NCBI GenBank assembly: GCA_027293795.1
Contig: JAPYLE010000111.1
Span: forward strand, 1 to 5,528
Direction of reading: 5' to 3'
DNA length: 5,528 bases
From: Rickettsia endosymbiont of Ixodes persulcatus
GTDB taxonomy: Bacteria > Pseudomonadota > Alphaproteobacteria > Rickettsiales > Rickettsiaceae
The notes under the pieces are model-generated. The model saw only the letters and a list, made by a program, of their open reading frames with translations. It did no database searches and was not told the origin of the DNA. This document shows, piece after piece, positions 1 to 5,225 of the stretch. Numbering within the stretch: the stretch's first letter is position 1; every line of letters begins with the position of its first letter. The translations under genes and the position numbers were made by a program.

Positions 1-183
1 ATATGTTGATACTTCTCTGTAGATCCCGCTAGGTCGGAAATCCTTACTATTTAACCATCGACTAGCACTATCGTGAGATAGGTTTATTGGACTTACTTCA
101 GATAATGCTTTACCACTATATCTTACTATACTTGCTTGTAAAAATGATTTATATAAGTCTTTGATACATTTTGATATTGCCAT
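1..183 (-). CDS. Transposase, N-terminal part (DDE type, IS4/IS701-like), cut by window edge
   Basis: A minus-strand reading frame starts at ATG 183-181 and stays open for 61 codons to the window edge, so only the N-terminus is visible. It begins MAISKCIKDLYKSF and contains LSEVSPINLSHDSASRWLNS (residues 28-47), followed by FRPSGIYREV. A 'LSHDSxSRWL...FRPxxI' block is, from memory, typical of the N-terminal helical DNA-binding region of IS4/IS701-like DDE transposases; the catalytic residues would lie outside the window. A weak AAGAG lies about 11 bases upstream of the start. I could not identify the inverted repeat that should mark the element's end in the 176 bp before the TPR pseudogene. 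Whether the gene is intact beyond the edge is unknown. If the window were a closed circle, the frame would hit a stop four codons later, but circularity is not shown. Confidence 0.6.
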   Translation of the reverse strand, partial: MAISKCIKDLYKSFLQASIVRYSGKALSEVSPINLSHDSASRWLNSKDFRPSGIYREVSTY

Positions 184-359
184 CTTAACTAAAACTCTTT
201 TTTGTTAGATTAACATATTATTTGCTAAGTGCGAAACTCCTGATTTATTTAAATTGGCAGCTAAATTAGTAAGTGAATAACAATCCGCCTAACCAAAAAT
301 TTTCTTTGAAAGATAAATATCGTAAAACCAGATTATCTTCCTTAAATACACTAAAATTA

Positions 360-945
360 TTAACAATTATGGCTTAACTTGATGCGTATGGTTATTTCTT
401 CTGTGTTATAGCGTAGACTATAATCAAACATCTTTACTGCTTCGTCATAACAAGCAAGCAAACACAAAGTTATGCCGCTAAAGTAATATGCTACGTGATT
501 AATCAGGATGGGCTTTGATTGCTGATTTAAAACAAGACAACGCAGATCTATAGTACCTTTGCTTATCTGTAGGTCTTTTCAGTAACAGTAGTTGCTTCCC
601 TAGCTTTAGCCACTCATCGTCATATTTGCTGAGTTTTAAAAATGTTATTAATACTGTGATTGTTTTAGAGGTGAATAATTCCGATAAAGATTGATTATTA
701 TGAACTATATTGTCTGTATTATTTGCTTGATCTATAAAACCAGTAGTATCTAGGTCATGAGATGTGTGAACTAATCTTGCAGCTTTAGGTTTTGTTATTT
801 TTTGTGAATGATGTTTTTGGACTAACTCTTGTAGTCTGCTAGAATTATGAAAGCTGATGGAGTCTAAAGTTTTGCGGGGACTAGAAAAATGAGCATGCGC
901 TACTCTACTATTATTGCCATCACATACATTATGTGTTATAATCAT
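360..945 (-). pseudogene. TPR-repeat protein, broken by a one-base frameshift
   Basis: The minus-strand frame opens at ATG 945-943, with GAGG (954-951) five bases upstream, and runs 148 codons to TAA 501-499. Its C-terminus (YDDEWLKLGKQLLLLK, then SALSCFKSAIKAHPD) resembles tetratricopeptide-repeat helices ending in the usual Pro-Asp turn. Skipping the single T at 501 restores an open frame of 46 more codons, beginning NHVAYYFSGITLCLLACYDE and continuing AVKMFDYSLRYN. That is a good further TPR unit in exactly the expected register. The reconstructed product is about 194 residues, ending at TAA 362-360, with an N-terminal polar region (residues 1-100) of unknown nature and about two TPRs at the C-terminus. 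TPRs mediate protein-protein contacts; the partner is unknown. A sequencing error at this base would give the same picture. The transposase start lies 176 bp beyond its end. Confidence 0.7.
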
Positions 946-980
946 TATAACCTCATATTTATTTATGGGTTATTGCATTT

Positions 981-1022
981 ACCAGTAAACACGAACCGTC
1001 CAAAGTTTTTGTGTTTACTGGT
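981..1022. repeat. 12-bp perfect inverted repeat, operator or terminator-like hairpin
   Basis: ACCAGTAAACAC (981-992) and GTGTTTACTGGT (1011-1022) are perfect reverse complements separated by 18 bases. On the plus strand the second arm runs directly into a T-rich tract (TTTTTCTTTTT), as in an intrinsic terminator. No plus-strand gene lies upstream to need one, and the 18-base loop is long. In the minus direction the hairpin would sit in the leader of the TPR gene. It could be a terminator against antisense transcription of that gene, or a protein-binding site. Confidence 0.6.
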
Positions 1023-1033
1023 TTTTCTTTTTA

Positions 1034-1049
1034 TAAGACACAAGTCTTA
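1034..1049. repeat. Short palindrome TAAGAC-N4-GTCTTA
   Basis: Two perfect 6-bp arms are separated by ACAA. The size and spacing are those of a dimeric repressor site. It lies between the divergent promoters, upstream of both the iteron-like repeats and the parA promoter. No binding protein can be named; the RHH or XRE proteins encoded downstream are plausible candidates. Confidence 0.35.
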
Positions 1050-1088
1050 ATACTTACTTTAGTATTTCTTCCTCTACCTCATACTTCT

Positions 1089-1117
1089 ACTTTATTAAAT
1101 ATATTTTACTGTGTCAA
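1089..1117 (-). promoter_or_regulatory. Candidate promoter for the TPR pseudogene
   Basis: On the minus strand a perfect TTGACA (1117-1112) is followed after 17 bases by TAAAGT (1094-1089), which matches four of six positions of the -10 consensus. Transcription would begin near 1082 and cross the 12-bp inverted repeat at 981-1022 in the 5' leader before reaching the start at 945. The -35 is strong and the -10 is weak. Confidence 0.4.
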
Positions 1118-1130
1118 GAAAAATTCATAC

Positions 1131-1215
1131 TTATGAAGTAATAATTATTTTTTATGAAAAATGATTGATGATTTTATGAATTAATATGTATGATTGAATA
1201 ATTATTTTTTATGAA
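1131..1215 (+). repeat. Iteron-like TTATGAA direct repeats upstream of parA
   Basis: TTATGAA occurs at 1131, 1152, 1174 and 1209, the first three spaced 21-22 bp, about two helical turns. Two of these copies lie within a longer exact 19-bp direct repeat, AATAATTATTTTTTATGAA, at 1140-1158 and 1197-1215. ATGATTGA is also repeated at 1161 and 1190. The last long repeat fills most of the spacer of the parA promoter, so a protein bound there should block transcription. For a type Ib parA/parG pair this is where an operator or centromere (parS) would be expected; an iteron origin is the alternative. Low complexity makes some chance repetition likely, but not the 19-bp match. Confidence 0.5.
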
Positions 1216-1222
1216 GTATAAT
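1194..1222 (+). promoter_or_regulatory. parA promoter
   Basis: TTGAAT (1194-1199) and a perfect TATAAT (1217-1222) are separated by exactly 17 bases. Transcription would start near 1229 and give a leader of about 64 bases, which contains the left copy of the 42-bp inverted repeat. The spacer is occupied by the 19-bp direct repeat, which suggests repression by the product of the downstream RHH gene. The sequence shows no other comparably good promoter for parA. Confidence 0.55.
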
Positions 1223-1235
1223 ACTATTAATAACT

Positions 1236-1277
1236 TGTTATATTTTTATATGTGTAGCAAGATTAGTTTTTAATACT
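1236..1277 (+). repeat. 42-bp inverted repeat, left copy (parA leader)
   Basis: The segment begins TGTTATATTTTTATAT and ends TTAGTTTTTAATACT. It is the exact reverse complement of 5218-5259. Neither side extends usefully beyond 42 bp. This copy lies in the 5' untranslated leader of parA, inside the promoter and 15 bases before the start codon. Its identity over 42 bp, in non-coding DNA, implies recent duplication, gene conversion or strong selection. Confidence 0.9.
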
Positions 1278-1292
1278 CAATAAAAAATTTTT

Positions 1293-1928
1293 ATGATTGT
1301 AATTATAGGAAGTAATAAAGGTGGTACAGGTAAAACAACTACTGCCACTAATATTGCATTAGCACTTGCATATAGTAATTATGACGTGTGTTTAGTCGAT
1401 GCTGATTTCCAAAGATCATCATCACGTTGGCATCAAGATAGACAAGAAGCAAAGCTTACGCCATCAGTTACTTTGATAGAAAAATATGATAATATTTCTA
1501 CTACATTAGAAGAATTAGACAAAAAATTTAATTACATTATTGTCGACGTTGCTGGACGTAATAGTAGGGAAATGATCACAGGATTAAGTGTTGCTGATGT
1601 GCTAATATCTCCTCACCAAGCTAGTCAATTAGATTTAGATACGATAGTTGAACTACAGGAACAGATCATAAGAGTCAAAGATATTAATCCCAAACTATCA
1701 TCTTATATATTACACACTATGGCTAGCACAAACCCAACAGTAAGAACAAATGAGAGGAAAGAATTTTTTGATTATCTTAGCGATTTTCCACAGCTGAAAC
1801 TATTAAATACATGTTGTTATTACCGAAAAATATATAGAGATGTGATGCCTTTAGGGAAAGCAGTAATAGAATATAACAATTTACAAGCTAAAAATGAAGT
1901 ACTAGAATTAATTAAAGAAGTGTTCTGA
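1293..1928 (+). CDS. parA: ParA partition ATPase, small type Ib
   Basis: The 211-residue product is a deviant Walker ATPase of the ParA/MinD superfamily. ParA forms ATP-dependent dimers on nucleoid DNA and moves plasmids when its DNA-bound partner stimulates ATP hydrolysis. Visible motifs are KGGTGKTT (residues 9-16, signature Lys9 and Lys14), VCLVDADFQ (32-40) as the A' motif, and YIIVDVAGR (81-89) as Walker B, where DVAGR stands for the more usual DTAGR. There is no N-terminal helix-turn-helix. With the short length and the small RHH gene immediately downstream, this makes it type Ib (ParF-like), in which the partner rather than ParA represses the operon. The start fits the family (the P-loop strand begins at residue 2), but no Shine-Dalgarno is visible; A/T-rich sequence precedes the ATG. 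The stop lies 2 bp before the next ATG, so translation is probably coupled. Confidence 0.93.
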   Translation: MIVIIGSNKGGTGKTTTATNIALALAYSNYDVCLVDADFQRSSSRWHQDRQEAKLTPSVTLIEKYDNISTTLEELDKKFNYIIVDVAGRNSREMITGLSVADVLISPHQASQLDLDTIVELQEQIIRVKDINPKLSSYILHTMASTNPTVRTNERKEFFDYLSDFPQLKLLNTCCYYRKIYRDVMPLGKAVIEYNNLQAKNEVLELIKEVF

Positions 1929-1930
1929 TT

Positions 1931-2179
1931 ATGGCATTAAAAAAACGTCCATTGCAGATTTCTCAACAAAAAATAGAGAACTTAGCAAAGGAATTAGCAG
2001 ATAAACCTTATGGCTATGCAAAAAAAGATGATTCTCTTGTACGTACTACAATTTCACTACCTACTTCTGTTTTATTCAAATTAGAGGATATCTCTAGACA
2101 TAATAAACGGACAAAGAGCTCATTAAAATCCGTTAGTGCAATAATACGTGATTGTATTGCTAAGTCTTTAAATATTTAA
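1931..2179 (+). CDS. ParG-like ribbon-helix-helix centromere-binding protein
   Basis: This is an 82-residue basic protein. Residues 1-35 are polar and lysine-rich, probably flexible. Residues 37-43 (VRTTISL) form a likely DNA-contacting beta strand, followed by helices at about 45-58 (SVLFKLEDISRHNK) and 66-79 (KSVSAIIRDCIAKS), the order expected for a MetJ/Arc/CopG ribbon-helix-helix fold. Size, flexible N-terminus, C-terminal RHH and position directly after a type Ib parA match the ParG class. ParG binds the plasmid centromere, represses the par promoter, and stimulates ParA ATP hydrolysis through its N-terminal tail, which often carries an arginine finger. No specific finger residue can be assigned here. 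The likely targets are the repeats at 1131-1215. A CopG-type copy-number repressor is the alternative, so I give no symbol. Confidence 0.75.
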   Translation: MALKKRPLQISQQKIENLAKELADKPYGYAKKDDSLVRTTISLPTSVLFKLEDISRHNKRTKSSLKSVSAIIRDCIAKSLNI

Positions 2180-2188
2180 TTATGGGAC

Positions 2189-2683
2189 ATGATGTATATA
2201 ACAGCTCTGCAGTTAAAAGTTGCTCGGAATATATTAGATTTAGGAGTGCGCGACATTGCGACATTATTGCATGTTAGTAAAACTACAATCAGTAAAGTAG
2301 AACTAAATAAAACACGTGATTTTTTACCAAAACATAATGCAGCACTAATTCATTTTTTCTCTTGCAATAATATTTATTTTCCTAATCCATTTAGTATTCA
2401 ATATAAACCACAAAATCTAATTAATAATAAAACAGAGCACACAATAACTAGATTTCAGTTAAAAGGTGCGCGATGCATTCTAAATATTAGTCAGGCCCAG
2501 CTTGCTAAAGTATTAAATATGAATAGATCAGTAATAATTGAAGCCGAAAAGCACCAAAATGAGCAACACTTAACGCTTTTTGGGGAACAGAAAGAACTTG
2601 AGATAATACAATTTTTTAATGATCATAATATTTTACTATATGATCATTTGTCCTTGTTTTTTAGAAAAAGAGTAGATAAATGA
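2189..2683 (+). CDS. XRE-family regulator made of two tandem helix-turn-helix units
   Basis: The 164-residue product is an internal duplication. Residues 4-38 (ITALQLKVARNILDLGVRDI, then ATLLHVSKTTISKVE) align without gaps with 86-120 (ITRFQLKGARCILNISQAQL, then AKVLNMNRSVIIEAE), an offset of 82. The tails also correspond (HNAALIHFFSCNNIYF, and KELEIIQFFNDHNILL). Each unit looks like the short XRE regulators of the 'QLKAAR..L..SQ..LA...GVS..TI...E' type, whose C-terminal helix precedes a short strand. It probably binds DNA, possibly as a monomer covering two half-sites. GGGA at 2184-2187 precedes two consecutive ATGs; the second, at 2192, is better spaced, so the true start may be Met2. The gene lies 9 bp after the RHH gene and just upstream of the rep leader, which suggests it regulates rep or the par operon. 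Confidence 0.8.
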   Translation: MMYITALQLKVARNILDLGVRDIATLLHVSKTTISKVELNKTRDFLPKHNAALIHFFSCNNIYFPNPFSIQYKPQNLINNKTEHTITRFQLKGARCILNISQAQLAKVLNMNRSVIIEAEKHQNEQHLTLFGEQKELEIIQFFNDHNILLYDHLSLFFRKRVDK

Positions 2684-2685
2684 TT

Positions 2686-2731
2686 TTTGTTGTGCTAGGT
2701 TCTATTTTATGAACTTATTTTGCATAACAAA
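2686..2731 (+). promoter_or_regulatory. Long stem-loop between the XRE gene and rep
   Basis: Arms TTTGTTGTGC (2686-2695) and GCATAACAAA (2722-2731) pair, and inside them TAGGTTC (2696-2702) pairs with GAACTTA (2711-2717). This gives 17 pairs, two of them G-U, around an 8-base loop, with a 4-base T bulge on the 3' side. It starts three bases after the XRE stop codon. No T-run follows, so it is not a classical terminator. A role in mRNA processing, attenuation or 3'-end protection of the upstream operon is possible. Confidence 0.5.
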
Positions 2732-2737
2732 TAAAGG

Positions 2738-2777
2738 GTTAAGTCCTAGAACTAAACATCCCAGAACTTAACAAGTT
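2738..2777 (+). repeat. Overlapping dyads in the rep control region
   Basis: GTTAAGTCCT (2738-2747) is the reverse complement of AGAACTTAAC (2763-2772) with one mismatch. AACTT (2765-2769) also forms a tight palindrome with AAGTT (2773-2777) across AAC. The AACTT segment can therefore pair with either side, but not both at once. AGAACT is also directly repeated at 2748 and 2763. The tight palindrome lies inside the spacer of the proposed rep promoter, as expected for an operator. Confidence 0.45.
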
Positions 2778-2782
2778 ATAAA
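2753..2782 (+). promoter_or_regulatory. Candidate rep promoter
   Basis: TAAACA (2753-2758) and TATAAA (2777-2782) are separated by 18 bases, matching four and five of six consensus positions. Transcription would begin near 2789 and leave an 85-base leader ahead of rep. The spacer carries the palindrome AACTT-AAC-AAGTT. The call rests on consensus matching in AT-rich DNA and is tentative; rep could also be read from the parA promoter. Confidence 0.35.
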
Positions 2783-2852
2783 AGCTTTCGCGGGGCTTTA
2801 CAAGTTTATGGTACACCTTCTTACATAAAAAGTCAAGGGTTTTAGGTACTTA

Positions 2853-2868
2853 GCTCCATAAAAGGAGC
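2853..2868 (+). promoter_or_regulatory. Hairpin that sequesters the rep Shine-Dalgarno
   Basis: GCTCC (2853-2857) pairs perfectly with GGAGC (2864-2868) across ATAAAA. The second arm contains the only good ribosome-binding site for rep (AAGGAG, 2862-2867), six bases before the ATG at 2874. Five mostly G-C pairs in otherwise AT-rich DNA stand out. Folding of this hairpin would hide the ribosome-binding site and lower initiator synthesis, a plausible copy-number control. The same SD confirms the chosen start. Confidence 0.6.
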
Positions 2869-2873
2869 ATAAA

Positions 2874-5225
2874 ATGCAATTATTTTATCCACTTCATTCG
2901 ACAAGTGGCAATGTTGGTGTACATAGGTATCATCAACAAGACTATAACAAGTCTTACATCCCAATAACTGGATGCGTCTTATCTCATATACTATCAAGCA
3001 AAGAGTTATCTTCTCTTGAGAAGATATACTATATCTTAGCTGATTCTCTTGCTTGTATTAACTTCAATAAAGGACGTAATAGATCTATATCTTTGCCTGC
3101 TAAAAGCTGGGCAGAAAGACTATCTTGCTCTAAATCTGAAGTATTTATGCTTCAGAAATCCTTAGAAGATAAAGGATATTTCATTATCTATAGAGATAAG
3201 AACGATCAAGGACAAAATAAACGCAATACTATTACCACAACAATACCTGATAAGGTTTTTAATAATCTTAAATATGAACCTGATAGGTTTAATCTAGGTG
3301 ATATAGATAATACAAAAATACATCACTCTAAAGATCGAATCTATCTACCTACTCTAGAAGATAAGAGACAACATCTTGAAAAAACTAAGATGTTTATAAG
3401 AGTACCTTATGAATTCTTAAAGCAATTAAATTCTAGTTGTAGCATTTCTGCAACATCTAAAGTTATAATGATTTTTCTCTTTATTAAGATTTATAAATCT
3501 GCTGCTAATAAGTACGATCCTGATGATGTTTTATCTCATCATTTATATTCCTTCATTACTTCTTATCAGGAATTACAGAAAGAGCTTAAATTACACAGAA
3601 ATAGTCTTTCTAAAGCATTAAGAGATTTAGAAGATAATAATCTTATCTCTAAAAAGAGATTCTTTGCAAAAGATACAGAAGAGTGTAACAGTAGAGCCAG
3701 TAAATCTTTATGGCAAATATCACTACTTGGTGTTACTGCAATAAATAATTATGATCCAAAAGATCAACAACAAGCAGTAATTAGCAATCAAACTAAGGTA
3801 GAGTATAATAACAATAAAGCCTTAGAATCCTTTAAAGAAAGGAGATGCACTAAATATGACCCTCCTTGCACTGATTCTGGTCAATTATATATTAAAGACT
3901 TTATATTAAAGAATAGTATAGATTATATAGATGCAAATTCTTTGAATTTATCTGTAAATAATCTTTCAGATAATCTTCAATCAAAAGAAAATGTTAAAAA
4001 AGAGTTTTTTGGAAACGAGCAAAGCTTGTTTCCATCTAAATCTTATAATAATTCTTTTTTTTTAGATGATTCTTTTAGGAATTATAAGGCAAAACCAATA
4101 GACTATGATACCACTCAGTACGATTTTTTGGATAGGACAAACCTCACCAGCAAGCAAGAATATCTTGAAACACCAAGTAATAAGCAATCTTGCTTTAGTA
4201 GTAGTTCTGAGTCTGCTACAAAAGCCATCAAAGATATATCTGAAAAAGAAATATCAATAGACTTTGAACAACATGAGCCTCAAAATAACACTAAAGAACT
4301 AAGACATTTCTACCCTCTCTCATCAAACGATGTAGATATGCTTAACTTTAAAGCAAACAGAGAATTTAACACTAACTTTGTGAATCAGTTACTGCTAAAA
4401 CTGTATATCAAATATCCAGAGAAGAGATTTAAAAACAAATTCACATTTTTAAGCTACATGGAGAAAATTCTAAAGAACGAGAAGCATCAAGGACCGTTAG
4501 TTAATCACACAACATTTAGGTTTAGCTGCAATATAAACACCGAAGAGAAAAACCTACTTGAATGTGAAAGATTCCTAAGCCAAATAGAAAACTCATTTGA
4601 TACTAGTAAAGAAATGCAGGTCAAGAAGAAGACAGCGGGAAGATTTAGCTCTAAGACAGCGTACGAGATACTGACACAAGTAGAATTTAAGACAAACTAC
4701 GATAATAGTTTTATAACTGCGTTAATTCCAAGTAACCTAGCTTTAAGTGAGCGGCAAATAGAGATCTTAGGTGAGCAACTAGAAGCAGTATATGGGATGA
4801 ACGGTTATTATGTGCAGGAGGTAGTTAATGAGATGAAAGAGAGTACGGAAGTGGCGAAGAAAGAAGAACAAGAAAAAAACAAAAATTTAGCTAAAGAAAA
4901 AAATAATGATACAAGAGAACAGTCTAATGTATCTAAAATCTCTACTTTCGCTAAAATACCAGATGGGAAACTGTTAAGCATGATACATACAAATACTTCA
5001 TGGCACTCTATCAGGAAAGGATTAATAGAAGAGTTAGGAGAAGCTATATATACAGCATGGTTTTCAAAAGCTGTAGCTAATGAGAGCAAGGAAACTAGCA
5101 CAATAACACTTATGATGCCAACAAGGTTTATGGCTGACTGGGTGCGTAATAACTACTCGCATGTGATACAGAGATTGGCTGTCGAATACAGAATTAAGAG
5201 GGTGGAGTATGGATATAAGTATTAA
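2874..5225 (+). CDS. Plasmid replication initiator with C-terminal DnaA domain I
   Basis: The 783-residue product starts at an ATG with a good SD. Residues 41-108 (including SWAERLSCSKSEVFMLQKSL) and 193-264 (including YQELQKELKLHRNSLSKALR) each look like a winged helix: helix, recognition helix, 'LE(D)xxLI' turn, strand. Paired winged helices are the DNA-binding plan of many plasmid Rep proteins. Residues about 280-480 are a low-complexity Asn/Ser/Lys linker. A folded segment at 486-545 (HFYPLSSNDVDMLNFKANRE, then FLSYMEKIL) and another at 596-660 follow; I cannot name either. A charged linker (664-700) leads to residues 703-783, which match DnaA domain I (WHSIRKGLIEELGEAIYTAWF; MMPTRFMADWVRNNY). 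In DnaA that domain contacts the DnaB helicase and other initiator molecules. There is no AAA+ motor and no DnaA domain IV. The product probably binds an origin and recruits helicase. Similar DnaA-like Reps occur, to my knowledge, on Rickettsia plasmids. Confidence 0.85.
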   Translation: MQLFYPLHSTSGNVGVHRYHQQDYNKSYIPITGCVLSHILSSKELSSLEKIYYILADSLACINFNKGRNRSISLPAKSWAERLSCSKSEVFMLQKSLEDKGYFIIYRDKNDQGQNKRNTITTTIPDKVFNNLKYEPDRFNLGDIDNTKIHHSKDRIYLPTLEDKRQHLEKTKMFIRVPYEFLKQLNSSCSISATSKVIMIFLFIKIYKSAANKYDPDDVLSHHLYSFITSYQELQKELKLHRNSLSKALRDLEDNNLISKKRFFAKDTEECNSRASKSLWQISLLGVTAINNYDPKDQQQAVISNQTKVEYNNNKALESFKERRCTKYDPPCTDSGQLYIKDFILKNSIDYIDANSLNLSVNNLSDNLQSKENVKKEFFGNEQSLFPSKSYNNSFFLDDSFRNYKAKPIDYDTTQYDFLDRTNLTSKQEYLETPSNKQSCFSSSSESATKAIKDISEKEISIDFEQHEPQNNTKELRHFYPLSSNDVDMLNFKANREFNTNFVNQLLLKLYIKYPEKRFKNKFTFLSYMEKILKNEKHQGPLVNHTTFRFSCNINTEEKNLLECERFLSQIENSFDTSKEMQVKKKTAGRFSSKTAYEILTQVEFKTNYDNSFITALIPSNLALSERQIEILGEQLEAVYGMNGYYVQEVVNEMKESTEVAKKEEQEKNKNLAKEKNNDTREQSNVSKISTFAKIPDGKLLSMIHTNTSWHSIRKGLIEELGEAIYTAWFSKAVANESKETSTITLMMPTRFMADWVRNNYSHVIQRLAVEYRIKRVEYGYKY
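4011..4033 (+). repeat. Strong stem-loop inside rep
   Basis: GGAAACGAGC (4011-4020) pairs with GCTTGTTTCC (4024-4033), ten pairs including one G-U, around a 3-base AAA loop. It lies in the region coding for the disordered linker, at about residues 380-387. It is far stronger than expected for this AT-rich gene. It could be part of a small palindromic insertion of the kind known from Rickettsia genes, or an RNA pause element ahead of the T9 tract at 4055. Confidence 0.5.

Noticed and set aside
184..359. Short minus-strand frames between the transposase start and the TPR pseudogene
   Set aside because: The longest readable peptides are broken by stops about every 25 codons and have no usable start. 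A TPR remnant is possible but cannot be supported.
1131..1215. CRISPR array
   Set aside because: The repeated unit is short, AT-rich and irregularly spaced, with no equal-length unique spacers and no cas genes nearby.
2182..2240. Alternative ATG at 2182 overlapping the start of the XRE gene
   Set aside because: It is in another frame that does not give the helix-turn-helix protein. The 2189/2192 starts give the long conserved product.
2781..2799. AAAGC...GCTTT hairpin as a terminator before rep
   Set aside because: The stem is only 5 bp with a 9-base loop and no T-run follows. It lies downstream of the proposed rep promoter, where a terminator would silence rep.
4808..5101. 97-codon minus-strand open frame
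   Set aside because: It lies wholly antisense to the rep segment coding for the charged linker and DnaA domain I, which is well supported. It has no recognisable motif and arises from the AT-rich complement.
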